From: Cornus controversa
Taxonomy: Eukaryota > Streptophyta > Magnoliopsida > Cornales > Cornaceae
Assembly (NCBI GenBank): GCA_026545225.1
Contig: CM048845.1
Location: forward strand, 97,466,533 to 97,530,532
DNA length: 64,000 nt
Reading direction: 5' to 3'
The notes beneath the pieces were generated by a model that saw only the letters and a list, made by a program, of their open reading frames with translations, did no database searches and was not told where the DNA came from. The position numbers and the translations under genes were made by a program. Positions 13,364 to 25,429 of the stretch are shown here, in pieces (position 1 is the first letter of the stretch; every line of letters starts with the position of its first letter).

Positions 13364-13939
13364 ATGGATTCAAAAAAGTCTAACAAGATTAGTGAGATAG
13401 TTAGGCTTCAACAGATCCTCAAGAAGTGGAAGAAGCTTGCCAATGCACCAAAGAACACCAACAAGAGCTGCAACAGTAGCACCACCACCACCACCACCAA
13501 CAGTAATAGTACTAATGGCATCAAAAGCATTAAGTTTCTCAAGAAAACACTCTCATTCTCAGATCACAGCAGCTCCAATACTTCAGCTGCCATGTCAAAC
13601 GACGTCGTCGTCCCAAAAGGGTTCCTGGCGGTGTGCGTTGGAAAAGAGCTGAAGAGGTTCATAATCCCAACAGAGTACTTGGGTCACCAAGCATTTGGGA
13701 TCCTACTGAGAGAAGCTGAAGAGGAGTTTGGTTTTCAACAAGAAGGAGTTCTCAAGATTCCTTGTGAAGTCCCTTTCTTTGAGAAGATCTTGAAGATGGT
13801 TGAAGATAAAAAAGATGTCTTCTTCTTGCATGATCAGTTTGGGTTCTTCAATGGAGACAATAAGGACCTCATTAATGGATGTTGCTCACCGGATAATTGT
13901 GAGCTAACGCCGTCTCACCATCCTCAAATGTGTAGATGA
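13364..13939 (+). CDS. SAUR-like auxin-responsive protein, 191 aa
   Basis: Small auxin up RNA family protein. SAURs are known to promote cell expansion by inhibiting PP2C.D phosphatases and so raising plasma-membrane proton-pump activity; that role is inferred here from the family. Single exon, as usual. Residues 1-30 hold a basic helix (IVRLQQILKKWKKLA), 38-52 a Ser/Thr/Asn-rich linker, and 83-145 the SAUR domain (VPKGFLAVCVGKELKRF, then EEFGFQQEGVLKIPC). The C-terminal 40 residues are polar and end in Cys-Arg. The length exceeds the usual 90-150 aa because of both extensions, a form seen in SAUR subgroups with a KKW helix. The start is the first in-frame ATG. TTTAAATA at about 13257 is a possible TATA box. 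Part of the downstream DNA has a related copy near 22851. Confidence 0.93.
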   Translation: MDSKKSNKISEIVRLQQILKKWKKLANAPKNTNKSCNSSTTTTTTNSNSTNGIKSIKFLKKTLSFSDHSSSNTSAAMSNDVVVPKGFLAVCVGKELKRFIIPTEYLGHQAFGILLREAEEEFGFQQEGVLKIPCEVPFFEKILKMVEDKKDVFFLHDQFGFFNGDNKDLINGCCSPDNCELTPSHHPQMCR

Positions 13940-14240
13940 TTCGTGCATATATATATATGCATGATATATATATTTTGCTTCTTAATTTCTTTTTCCCAAT
14001 GTATGAAGGAGATCAGAGAGAAGAGTACTGAGATTAATTAGCTAGCTAGCTAGAGGAATTATAGTTGAATAAGTTAGATTTCATTTTTATTGAAATCAGT
14101 AATAAAAAATCCAAATTAAATGTGTCCTCTTCTCTTAATAATTAATTGTCTGTGTGACTGTGTCAATTAGATCGAGTACTATGGAATATTATTATGAACT
14201 GCTTCAATAATTTTTGCTAGTTATCACTACTGTTAATTTG

Positions 14241-14277
<37 letters not shown>

Positions 14278-15914
14278 GCATCAAGGACTGTCTAGATGTA
14301 CGAATCATTTGGCTGACAAATAGCCCGTTTTAGCGTTTGATGCACATTCGATCTGCAATACTTAATTAGAAATAATATATGCTCACATGCATATATATAT
14401 ATAAATATATATATAATTGACTTGATTTTGTTCTTAATTAATTTTCTTTAATCATGTGGCATGTGCTTAGCTAGCTAGAGGTTAATTGAGCAGCTTACTG
14501 AACACTAGTAATTAAGGTTAGGCTAAATATATCTAATCTAATCCATCATTGAGATCTTTCACACCTCTCTCCAAATATTGGCATTTTTTTAGGGGTAGTC
14601 AGGGTGCGTTCAACGAAGAAAACGTTTTTTTGGTTTTGCATTTAGAAAAAAATTGAAATATATTTTTGCTTTTTTTGAATGAAAACAGAAAGCAGAAATA
14701 CTGTTCATTAAACTTATTGTTTTTATATTTTTAAGAATAAAAAATAAAAAATAATGTTTAGTAACACATTTGTTACACATTTTTTTCTTTTTTTTTATAC
14801 TTGAACTTGTAACTATTAGACAATACAAAAAAACTTTTTAGCAGAACTAGTCTTCCATAAGTATGATATCATATATATGTGAAAATTAAATTAAATTAAA
14901 ATTGATATTAGATATATGTGAAATCAAATTAAAAAATATGATACAAGTTAAAAGATAATAATATACATAACATGTATATCATAAAGAGTTATTCTTTATA
15001 AGTGATTTTTTTTTAAACAAAAGAGGATGAAAGTAAGAGCGTTTTTTATTTTAATATAGATAATTTATGAACGTTATATATTATCATATTAATTTATTAT
15101 ATATTATTTAATTAAGTAGACAAGAAAAAGATTACAATATGTAAATAAGAAAACAATTGTGCAAAAAATCATGATAGTGAAATTTATGTTTAATATTATA
15201 AATTATTTAACTAAATGAGTCTCGCTACAGTATAGAGAATATTTATATGTTACAGTGAAAAAATATTTTCATTTTTTCTTTCTTTTACAAAAATAAAAAA
15301 TATTTTTCATTACAAAGAATATAAATATTTTATTAAACATATTTTTTGTTTTTGTTTGACTTTTTAAGAAATCGAAACATAAAAACAGAGTGTGTTTCCC
15401 TGGCCCTTTAAGTTACCAACAGAAGGTATTAGGGAATAATGAATTGATATCTATCATAATTTCTCTTATATTTTATAGTTCTAACAGAAGTATATATGTA
15501 CGTATATACCTGTATGTTTGTATATATATATATATCTAACCAATTATTAATATCCTTCAAACATGATCTCCAAAAATTGTTAATGGAGAAAATCAATGCT
15601 TATCATACTTTCTATGCTAACATATTCATAAAATCAACGGCTAGTATTCCTTTAAAAAAAAAAACACTTGATATTGCCCCCGAAAAGATAATAAAGTATA
15701 ACACTAGGTACCTACTTATTTATAAGAACGCTAGCTGTTAATTGGCAGGACGTTTAATTAAATAGAGCTCAACTTATAAGGGCATTCGGTGCTACTGAGA
15801 AGTGGCGAGCGGTAGGGTTTCTGTACCTAAAATAGGGCTTTGGTGTGTGGCTCGCCGCATGAGGAGGCCCACACATTAATCTTCAACATGCTGCTAGAGG
15901 GGACTCCATTTTGT
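13940..15914. other. SAUR 3' flank and AT-rich intergenic DNA
   Basis: The first 200 bases are the probable 3' UTR; from 14003 they match a relic at 22851. A very AT-rich block at about 14598-15401 begins CAGGGTGCGTT and ends TTTCCCTG, so it could be a hAT-like insertion, but no target duplication is evident. Bases 15533-15660 again match DNA near 23166. No gene was recognised. Confidence 0.5.
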
Positions 15915-16418
15915 TTAAATACATGTTTAGATAAATTATATTCACTTTACTTGAAGTTTAGATAAATTACATATGAATGGAGTGTTTCACTGTTATTATT
16001 ATGATATTTTTTGTAAAAGTTAAATTATTGTGCAAAATATCATTTTTACCCTCATGGTTAAATTACATTGACATTCTCTAATGTTTTGTCAAATTATACA
16101 TGGGAAGAGCGTTTGAGATTTATTAGTTTGACATTTTCTAAGGTTTGGTGCGTGTGCTTAACGACACTCTTGCCTTTTTCTGTCCATCAAAACTGTGAAC
16201 GAACTTTTAGAAAATGATCATATTACCCTTCCCTCGTATGAAAGAAAATAATAGTCACCCATATTGCCTTTTAAAGCAAGTCGGTGGCAATAGCGGTTCG
16301 TAGGAGGAGCAAAATGAAAGGCGATCGCCACCATCATCGACATCATCACCCAGCACCATTATCGACACCAAAAATCCTAACTTTCGGCTCAATCATGTTT
16401 ACAGATATATATACATAT

Positions 16419-17539
16419 TGTTGACCTCAAGATTTCAACCAAATGTTATTTGAGTGATTTTGATGATAACAATTTATTGTAGTGTAGATCTAATAAGTTT
16501 ACTTGAGTGTGCATTTTATAAGGTATCAAATTATCTCAAGTATCTTAAAGGTTTTGGACTTCAAAGGGACTTACAAAAAGATATTTGATGTCACATGATC
16601 ATAGAACTCAAAGATTAATGATCAAGATCAATGGCGAAGTTGAAGTGAAGCCACATGATGAAGGAACACAAGAGCTTAAAGATTTGAAGATCAAAAGACT
16701 TGGGTAGGCTAGTCTTAGGTGAGTGCGTGTATTTATTGCAAAGTTACTTGATGTACTCGCATGAAAGCTGTAGGATCAATGCATATCATTCATAAGTCCT
16801 TAGAGCATAAACAATAGGCCGTGAACTTCATTTATAACATCATGAGGCATTTACTAAGGTTGAGTTAGTTCAAACTTTCATAAGCTTTGGAAGAACTCAA
16901 TTATTAAGTCATAACTAAGACCATATATTTCAATCATATCATTTGGAATGGTCTCTAGGAATTAGAGTAATATGACTTTAAACTTATATGTTTAAATCAT
17001 AAAAAATCTTAGGTAATATTGAGATGATCTCTAATTGGGAATATTTTTAATTAATTCTCAATATTCACATTTAGTGAAATTATGAACTCAAGGAACTTGG
17101 ATCAAATTGATTCATAAGGGCTTTGTTGATTTGAGTTGGTTGAAACTTGTCACAACTTTTAAAGAGCTCACTTCCATATTAGGACCATGATGCATTTTCA
17201 TAAATATCATCTTTTGGTCATTATTTCATTGAGAAATAAGTTTTAAAGCCTTAAGGACATGCTTCAAAGACCAAACCTTTTTATAAGTCTTTTCTGCACT
17301 TTGTTGAACATCTTTTAAAGACATGTCCAGTTTGAGCTTACTGAAAACTCATTTTGAGATTACTAAAAATTTACTTTGAGTAAGCTGAAAGTGCACTTTG
17401 AGGCTGTTGAAAATGGCAGTAGGAAACAGGTGTTTCTAGAGCACTTCTTTAGCCGACTGAAACACTATTTTTAACTTACTGAAAGTTGCTGGACTAATTT
17501 GGTGCATTTAATGCTTCCAACAATTATATTCTTTAAATA

Positions 17540-17597
<58 letters not shown>

Positions 17598-18749
17598 GGG
17601 GGCTGCATTTAGTTAGTTAGAGAAGAGAGCAAAAGAGAAACTCACCTTCTATGTGCATTTTATATGTATGAGAGTCTACCATAACCCTTTATGATCATAT
17701 CTTATTGGTAGAATTCATCTCCATACTTAGATTTCATATTCTATAAAGGTAGAAACCACACATAAGCTTAATTCTTCATTCTTATGGTTATTCATCATTC
17801 TATAATAGAGCTTTCATATTGATTCATTAATTGTAACTCTAGATATGTGAGCTATTATTTGTATATCTATCCATTGAGGGATATTCTTTATTGTACTCGA
17901 ACTCCTATTCATCCTATTTGAGAGGAAGTCCAAGAGGTGTTCTTGGCAAAAGGGATTGCTTCATGGAAGCTTGTAAAGATTCATTCTCTACCTTAAAATG
18001 AGAATGATTGGGTAGCACTCTCCACCCTTTAGAGTGAATAATGGTTCTCATTTAAGCCGTCAAAAGTGAAAGAAAGCCCAAATTGTGCGTTTGGCAATGA
18101 AGTCTTGGTGAAGTGTTCATCGGAGTAAAGAAGCCTAAGTGTTAGACTTGACAATTGTAAAGGTTTGCTTTCCACCCTTAAGGAAAGTTTTATAGTAGAA
18201 ATCTCAAGAGGAGCTCTTGAGGCATGGACGTAGGCCAGAGATGCCGAACCATGTAAATATCATGGTGTTACTTGGTTTGCATTTCTCTAACCCTTAACTC
18301 CTTTACTTAATAGCATTTTATATATTTAATTTCATTATACTTTATATATGAATGCTATAAGTTTATATGCTTTAATTTATATGAGGAGGAATGGATGAAT
18401 GTTTGGAGTATGTTGATTGATTGAATACTTATTTGATTATCCATTTGTTAGTCAAGTTGCATACTATGTGTTTGATAAAATGTGCAATTACATCATTTTT
18501 ACACATTACGAGCATGATAAATTGCACTTATATGAGCATTCACATTTATTGTATCCACTTGATCATTTAAGTGCATAAGAGCCTCTTAGACGGAACATTT
18601 GCATTCTCACTTGTTGAATACATAAGCTCACCAAGTATTTGACAAAAGTCCAAACAAGATTACTTTTGTCAAAACAAGGTAAATCAAAAAAGCTTTATTG
18701 CTTGCCTAAAATCCCTATTCACCCCCATTCTAGTGACAATTCTGGGTAA

Positions 18750-18781
<32 letters not shown>
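16419..18781 (+). mobile_element. Solo LTR-like sequence, Copia (SIRE/Maximus-type features), about 2.36 kb
   Basis: It starts TGTTGACCTCAAG and soon reads GATTTTGATGATAACAA, a pattern usual in SIRE-type Copia LTRs. Later come GGCATGGACGTAGGCC and GCCGAACCATGTAAA, and near the end CTATTCACCCCCATTCTAG, all familiar from the R-U5 part of such LTRs. No PBS, gag or pol follows, so it is probably a solo LTR. CATAT stands just before the start (16414-16418) and after an (AC)n run at 18782-18786, which would be a 5-bp target duplication. Because both flanks are AT/AC repeats this may be chance, and the right end could instead lie near 18750. Confidence 0.55.
17543..17594. repeat. Compound microsatellite (AT)n(GT)n
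   Basis: About 11 AT units run into about 15 GT units inside the long LTR-like sequence. Confidence 0.95.
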
Positions 18782-18796
<15 letters not shown>

Positions 18797-19280
18797 GTAT
18801 ATCTTATAGAACGGGAGAGTCAGAGTTTGCTTTACAATTGGTCTGACACAAGTTATAGTTAATTGAAAGGTATAAATGAATATTATAGAAGTTTTCAGTT
18901 TAATAGAAATTTGCACTATAATATATTATTATAATTTAAGGGCATTATTGACTTTTCACACTCAATTTTAACGTCCGTCAACTTGCTAACTAGTTTAGGA
19001 GGGTCAAAATAATAACCATCAAATATTCTATCCGTGTGTAATTTGATCAAATCTCAAGGGAGATCAACGCAATTTATCCAATATCATTGAAAGGAAAGGC
19101 AAAATGGTCATTTTTAAAAATTTAGTTAAAGGTTCTAACAGAAAGAAAATGTCAGGGGTGTCGTTTAGCGTATCCGCCAAACCTCAGGAGATATAAAAGT
19201 AATAGACGTCAAACGCTCTATCCGTGTGTAATTTGTCCAAACCGACCTCAGAAGAGGTTAGTGTAATTTACTCTACATAT

Positions 19281-19485
19281 TTTTGGACTAGTATAATCAG
19301 CACCGTATTGACTTGCTGGACTGACCAATTTGGTGGTTAGTCACATTAAGCTACGTAACTCTCTTTATTTCAAAAGTGACCATTAGAACAGATAGTCTAA
19401 ATTGATTTTTCATACTGGTAATATGATGCTTGCCTAATTAGCTAAATGAATCATTTTCAACTTGTTATTTATAGTGTTTGGAGCT

Positions 19486-19532
<47 letters not shown>

Positions 19533-20753
19533 TACAATGCTAAAAAATAAAATTTAGTGGAAGACCTTTAATTGCAACTTAATGAAATATGAATGTTGTT
19601 TAATTGCAACTCTATGAAATATGAATGTTGTTTAATTACAACTTTATGGGGAAAAAAGCACGTGTCGTAAATCAAACCTTGACAATATTTCAAAAGTTTT
19701 ACAGATGTATGGTTGCAAAGAAAACACTAATTCTGGAAGAGTAACGATAGAGAATCTGAATCAGACTAGGACAAGAATAGTTTTATGTTAGTGGAGTGAT
19801 GAAATCCACCACATGACATCATGTGATGGGTCCACCACCCAACTAGTCCGATCAACTTCCAAATCATTATTCTAAAAGAAAACCTCTGTATATATGTCAA
19901 TTATAAATTGTGAATTACAGAACATTAAAATCTCTTATTAGATAGCAACTCAAAGGAGAGATGGACAGAAGAAGAATTAATGGAAATTGGGGGTGTTTTG
20001 TGCGAGGGGTATTTATGGATGAAGATTTGGGGGTTTTGAATTCGGGTAGCGTGCGCTACACATCTCAAAAATATATCTTGAAAATGATGTGGCAATATAA
20101 AAAAGGAATAAATATCCTCTATTTTGATACATATTACACTTTTCATGTTTTTTAATATTTTATCAAACTAAATGAATCCCATTAAAGGAGGAAGTAAGAA
20201 CTATAATCAAACTGTGTTTCTCTCTCTAATTTTTTTTATTTTATTTTATTTTATTATATATACATTTATTATCTTTTGCACTCCTTCCACTTCTCTCTAT
20301 ATTTACTAGATTTTTCTTTATAATTTTATTTTGATCTATCTTTCTAATTTAACTTTGATCGAAAATACCAGATCAAAATAAAATTATAAGAAACTTTAAG
20401 TATATTATGTGTTTATTTAATTATTCACACATGTAGATAATGGAGAAAATTACAGTTTTTATTCAAGAGAAATAGTTCCAAACTTATGTTGAAGAAATTA
20501 TGGAAAAAAAATTGTAATTTCTTGTCTCAGTTATTTGAAAATTTAATAGAAATAATCCTTCAAAAGAAGATGCAAGCATAAAATTTAATTTGAATTCTCT
20601 GTTATTGAGTTATTTTAGGATTTAGATTTTATAACGATAAGTTTTGCTACTTTTTCTCTTTTCTTTCCTATACTTTCTCAAAATAATCATTTTTAAAATA
20701 TATAATGTTAACAAATAATCAATCGCCTAATGTTACATAATCAGTCACTTAAT
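19281..20753. other. Intergenic region, no gene recognised
   Basis: AT-rich DNA holding an (AT)n tract at about 19490-19530 and a short tandem repeat at about 19568-19640 (units of about 37 bp containing ATGAAATATGAATGTTG). No convincing coding frame. Confidence 0.65.
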
Positions 20754-20949
20754 TTTGAAATGAGAAATGCTAAACGTCATGAAATTTTATCATAAATTGC
20801 CTTCATGAATAATGTGGCAAGTGATAATACCATTGACATTCTGTGTATGGGAGAATCCCACCAATACTAACTCACCATTTAATTGCCATATCATTCAAGA
20901 TAAAAATTCATGAAATATTTTCATGACGTGTAGCATTGCTCATTCCAAA
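20754..20949. mobile_element. MITE with about 28-bp terminal inverted repeats
   Basis: The left end reads GAGAAATGCTAAACGTCATG and the inverse complement of the right end reads GAGCAATGCTACACGTCATG; the match extends outward through TTTGRAAT. The element is about 196 bp with no coding frame, fitting a miniature inverted-repeat transposable element. The target duplication could not be settled, so the superfamily is open. Confidence 0.65.
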
Positions 20950-21346
20950 TATACTTAGTATTTTCTTTTGAATTCTAGTGATTGTTTAATTGTGATCGTT
21001 GAGTTTTAATGTAATTCTGATCCGTTTCGAAACTTGAAGTGAATGAGCCGTTGGTTGTTTGTGAATCGATGGCAGAGAGAGCACTATTGGTTATGATTCG
21101 GATTGTGATTTCTCGTAGAGATACTCTGTAATAAAGGGCAAAAAGACAAGAGGGATCATTTTTGTCGGGTATTGAAAGGCAATGAAATTCGATAAATTCC
21201 ATTATCAGTTGCCAAACACCTCACAAGATTCTCAACTGCTGAGAGCCTGAGACTGAGGCTTTGTTTAGATAAACAGTAAAGAAAAGAAATGATAACGATA
21301 AACGAGCCTCTGAGAGAGAGTGAGGAATTCCAGAAGAAGAAGAGAG

Positions 21347-21452
21347 ATGGTCAATCTGTTGGCGAAACTTACCATCTGCGGCCTTCTCTTCTTCGGTAAC
21401 AAACAGACACACACACACACACTCGCTCTCTCTCTCTCTCCCCTCTCTTTCA

Positions 21453-21504
<52 letters not shown>

Positions 21505-22160
21505 CGGTTTTTGCATTGAAAATCTGTGGGGGGAGTGCTCTGAAGAGACGTCAGGAGGAACACACACAGGTAAGTCTCAACTCTCCTCTGATGCCATAAT
21601 GTGATCATAATCTTCAGCTAGTTGTCGAGCACATTTTTCATTGAACCAGGATTTATATATATGTTATAATATATATGTATGTGCTTTACATAGTGTTTGA
21701 AATCTCTAATATGGTTTCTGATCGTTGATGTGAGTGTATCAATGTGAAACTCTTTTGTTATCGTCCGATTCATGCTTATCAAACATACATATATACATAT
21801 ATAATAGATGGATGCATACTGCCTGTGCTGCTCTGAGTTACATGTTTATTGATTTCACAACTGTCATGGACCTACAAATTGTTTGAGAAAAACGGAATCA
21901 GGTGAGGAGGAGTGTTCATTGAATGACTATCAGTACCGAGTAGAAGTTGGTTTGCCCAAATTTGCATTCTATTATCCGATGATTCATTTTATATATGCTC
22001 CTGGTCATGTACGTTTAATTGTTGAAATCAATATCGATTTGGAACCACATGGTTTAATTAATGTAGTTAAGGCATATAGGTGATTTGCCTCCCTACCCTG
22101 AAATCGACTATTTCAAGGCAGGGAATGGCTATGAGGAATCTCAATTATAATGCTTGTTCT

Positions 22161-22197
<37 letters not shown>

Positions 22198-22616
22198 AAA
22201 AATTGAAAGTGGAAGAACCACATGTTAGTTTCTTTCTTTATACAAATATTATATGTATGCACTTTACTTGGATTTTTTTTTAGTTCATTTATTATTTTAT
22301 GTAGTTGTCTCTTGGACAGAGTGATTATTGAAAATTAAGGGATGGAAATTTTAAACTTTACCATTTTTGTTCTGTAGTGTTTATCTGTACATCTTCCTTT
22401 CCTCTTCCTCTATTTTTCTGAGCGTATGAAAATTTTTGGATTTTGTTCAAATATTTCCAGTGTATTTGTGGATGTGATTTATTTATTTATTTATTTTTGC
22501 ACGTGATTTAATTTCTTGATTAATTTTCCTGATTTGTTTTTATTTAAGAAAAAATTCTCATTGTTTTTGTAGTTGAACCAGTGAAGGCCAATGCTGTGTT
22601 GCCAGACAAGCCCTAA
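21347..22616 (+). CDS. Candidate spliced gene for a 30-residue microprotein
   Basis: I do not recognise this protein. Exon 1 (21347-21395) encodes MVNLLAKLTICG and four more residues; exon 2 (22573-22616) encodes EPVKANAVLPDKP and the stop TAA. The junction codon is split G|TT. The intron (21396-22572) starts GTAACA and ends TTTTTGTAG, and the join keeps the frame. The product would be a hydrophobic helix (about residues 4-17) with a short hydrophilic, proline-containing tail, fitting a tiny membrane-anchored protein or cleaved leader. The intron carries (AC)n, (CT)n and a long (AT)n tract. A second, consensus donor CAG|GTAAGT at 21569/21570 is also in phase 1; using it would insert a repeat-encoded stretch. 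Support is splice signals and frame only. Confidence 0.45.
21409..21500. repeat. Compound microsatellite (AC)n-(CT)n-(AT)n
   Basis: Three adjacent simple repeats just after the first donor of the microprotein gene, ending in about 22 AT units. Length change here would alter only the intron unless the donor at 21570 is used. Confidence 0.9.
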
Positions 22617-22850
22617 TAAACCCAACTTGTTATGGTTTTACTGTTTGTCACAGACTCTGTTATGTTACTACTTACTATAGTTGTTTTTAACAGATAAATT
22701 CTTGGTAGTCTTCTAATTAGAGAACCTTTATGAGTTTGTCAATTGTCACACATTGCATGTTACTGATTTACTTCTCTTAAGTAGGCCGGGTTTTTTTTTT
22801 TTTTTTTATATATATATTTTGTGCTTGCTCTATAGGGCTGGCTTTATTTT

Positions 22851-23300
22851 TGAAGGAGATCAGATAGAAACTACTGAGATTAATTAGCTAGCTAGAGGAA
22901 TTATATTTGAATAAATTAGATTTCATTTTTTTATTTATTGAAATTAGTAATCAAAAATCCAAGTGCATGTGTGTGTCCTCTGGCTCTTGATTTCCTTCTA
23001 AGACATCAATTTTGAGTTTTGTAATAAATGTGGTGTTGCGAAAATAAACAAAAAAAAAATCAAGCACACAAACAAGACACACAGATTTATGAGATTTGCC
23101 TAAAATCTAGGCTAAGTCTTTGATGTTGTAAGATTTTCACTATAATGAAAAAAAACGGGAATACATATCTAACCAATGATTGAAAATCCTTCAAACATGA
23201 TCTCCAAATATTGTTGTTGCAATTTATCAAGGTTTATAATACTTTCTTTGCTGATAGTAATATATTCATGAACAATAAAATCAGAGGAACAACATTAGCA
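22851..23300. repeat. Relic of the DNA downstream of the first SAUR gene
   Basis: Bases 22851-22995 match 14003-14160 (both include GAGATTAATTAGCTAGCTAG and a shared TAGATTTCATTTTT), and 23166-23300 match 15533-15660 (CCTTCAAACATGATCTCCAA). The order and strand are the same. The spacing is about 1.2 kb shorter here, partly because the AT-rich block at 14598-15401 is missing. No SAUR coding sequence precedes it, so this appears to be the 3' flank of a lost gene copy. Confidence 0.75.
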
Positions 23301-24137
23301 GCTGGTGCTCGATAAAAAAAGGTTGGTTGAAGAGTTGGTGTTCGATAAGAATAATGATATTACAATAAAGTGTGGAGCCAAACAAGGCTCTCTCTTGAAT
23401 GCACTCAGGTGGAACTCAAATGTATTTATTTTTTAAATAATTACAAAATCGAACTGGTGATGACAATATCACACAAAAATCAATTTGACAACAAAACATA
23501 ATACAAATTCTTCCGAGTCTCTTAGAATCCATAAAGCTAGCTCAAATAATAATATGTAATGTGATTAATCCCTTCTCTTTCTAGACTTGGACATGAACAT
23601 GATTTGATTCTTTGTAGACTTGTTGGACATGAACATGAACATGATTTGGTTCTTTGTAGACTTGGAGATCAACATGATTTGGTTCTTTAAAGACTTGGAC
23701 ATCATTTGATGCCTGGACAAACACCTTTGCAATATATCCTCAAACTCTTCTTCTTCACAAGGAATCCTCAACCCACCTTCCTGTTCATATCCAAACTCCT
23801 CAGCTGCTTTCTCCATCAAACCCCGGAAATCCGGCATGGACAGGTAGCTTGCCGGGATCACGAATCTCCTCAGCTCCCGCCCTACATAAACTGCCAGGAA
23901 CCCTTTCGGAACTTGCCTAGCTTTCTCATCTTCATCTTGATGATCATCCGACATTTCTCTAACAATCAACAGTTTCTCAACGGACTCTTCACAACCGCTC
24001 TTTCCTCCGGTCAAGGCTTTCAGTTTATAGTGCAAGGGAATCCGGAAAATGCCCTTGTGCAACTCCATCCTCATCCTGCTGCTGCTGCTTGAACTACTCA
24101 TCCTCATCAATGACCTCTTTTATTTATGTAAATTGTT

Positions 24138-24173
<36 letters not shown>

Positions 24174-25199
24174 AAATAACATAAATTTTATAAAGATATA
24201 CTAGTTATCATGTAGTATTTAGGTCATTGATAAGATGAGAATTATTAATATAATATATACAAGTGATTCCATTGAAAATTTACTCTGTTCTTTTTCTTCC
24301 AAATCTTTGAAAATTTGAACCACATATGATGATTGAGAATGGGAAATAACTCGTATAAATAATAGAGAATAAAGGGTTGTTCTGTTTTTCTTATGAGCTG
24401 CAGAGAAAAAGCCTTTTGGATGACAAAATGACTCTTCTCTCTGCCACAGAGAGAGAGAGAGAGAGAGAGAATAAGAAGAAGAAGAAGAAAATCTGATTGA
24501 GAATCTATTCCTACAGCAGATTAACGTTGGAGCTAGCAATTAAAAATTGGTTGGCACACCGATACTATATACTATGTTGGGCGTTTCACCACTCGCTAGC
24601 TATCTCACAACGTTCCTCTAATTTTGGCGGGCGTTGTTCCATATTTGGCGGCACTACTAACGGTCAGAAGATGCTGTATATCTATCTATCTATCTATATA
24701 TATATATATTATGGTGTATCTATTTCTTTACAATGTCATTTGGTACAAGAGAACAGGGCACTTGAACTGGTGATTCTGCCATTTATTCTGAATTAATTAT
24801 ATCAAATATAATGGATGAAGTGCATTTTTTAAACTAACACAAAATCAAGGTCCCGTACGGCAGTTATTTGAAAGCATCGTCATCGTCCCCTTCAGATTTA
24901 TCCATGTTTTGTCGTGATGTATCATTGAGGGGATCACTAAGATTGGCCACTCAGACTCAAAACAAAAGTCAAAAGCATAACCCACCTCTAATTAGTTAAC
25001 CTTTTAAAATGTCACACTCATTTATCCTTTATACATAGACTTGAACCTCAATAAAATAAATACGGAATACTACTTTACTCTGCCTTATTAGTATTATTTT
25101 ACAAAAAATAATTTAAAGTGCGATCGCACATTCTGACTATTATATATAAGCAAAAAATAATTTATTCTCATTGTTTTATGTGAGTGAAAGATGATATTC
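23301..25199. repeat. Segmental duplication, copy A (contains the second SAUR)
   Basis: This block is repeated in the same orientation at 32077-34355, with high identity through the SAUR gene, its leader, a (GA)n tract, a (TCTA)n(TA)n microsatellite near 24682 and the flank up to GATGATATTC. Copy B has about 0.4 kb extra after AAATCAAGGTC, which includes a MITE. Confidence 0.9.
23565..24107 (-). CDS. SAUR-like auxin-responsive protein with repeated C-terminal tail, 180 aa
   Basis: Single-exon SAUR family gene on the minus strand. The start chosen is the ATG at 24105-24107; other in-frame Met codons follow within 15 residues. Residues 1-15 are Ser/Arg/Met-rich, 66-131 form the SAUR domain (VPKGFLAVYVGRELRRFVIP, then EEFGYEQEGGLRIPCEEEEF). 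The tail after 138 consists of three near repeats of the type KSxKNQIMxxS, encoded by imperfect tandem repeats at about 23575-23720, and ends in KSRKRRD. SAURs normally stop soon after the domain, so the tail is an addition. The inferred role is that of the family: growth control through PP2C.D phosphatases. A copy lies at 32433-32819. Confidence 0.9.
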   Translation of the reverse strand: MRMSSSSSSSRMRMELHKGIFRIPLHYKLKALTGGKSGCEESVEKLLIVREMSDDHQDEDEKARQVPKGFLAVYVGRELRRFVIPASYLSMPDFRGLMEKAAEEFGYEQEGGLRIPCEEEEFEDILQRCLSRHQMMSKSLKNQIMLISKSTKNQIMFMFMSNKSTKNQIMFMSKSRKRRD

Positions 25200-25389
25200 G
25201 ATTATATTTATGACGTCATCCCACTCACGTTAAAGCAATTATACTCCTATTTCACTTTTGAAGAAAATCAAAACATTAAAGGAAAACCAACATTGGGTCC
25301 ACCATATATGGTCCCATGTACTTCCATCTGTTAATTAAGAAACAAGAATATTATAATTAAGAGTTTAATGATGTACTCGAATATTTTCT

Positions 25390-25429
<40 letters not shown>

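Larger units (their letters stand above)
15915..19280. repeat. Large inverted-repeat structure with arms at 15.9-16.2 and 18.9-19.3 kb
   Basis: The left arm (about 15925-16235) reads as a diverged inverse complement of the right arm (about 18935-19280). Shared landmarks in the left-arm orientation are AAATTACA, AGAGCGTTTGA, a GGTTTGG motif and AACGACAC. Each arm holds two tandem, diverged copies of the same module. This looks like a foldback or Mutator-like element with long, tandem terminal repeats. The long LTR at 16419-18781 lies between the arms. Confidence 0.55.

Noticed and set aside
21320..21604. 94-residue frame with a Tyr-Ile repeat
   Set aside because: Made by reading through (AC)n, (CT)n and (AT)n microsatellites; it has no ATG in front except the one used by the microprotein, and the GT at 21396 is a better end.
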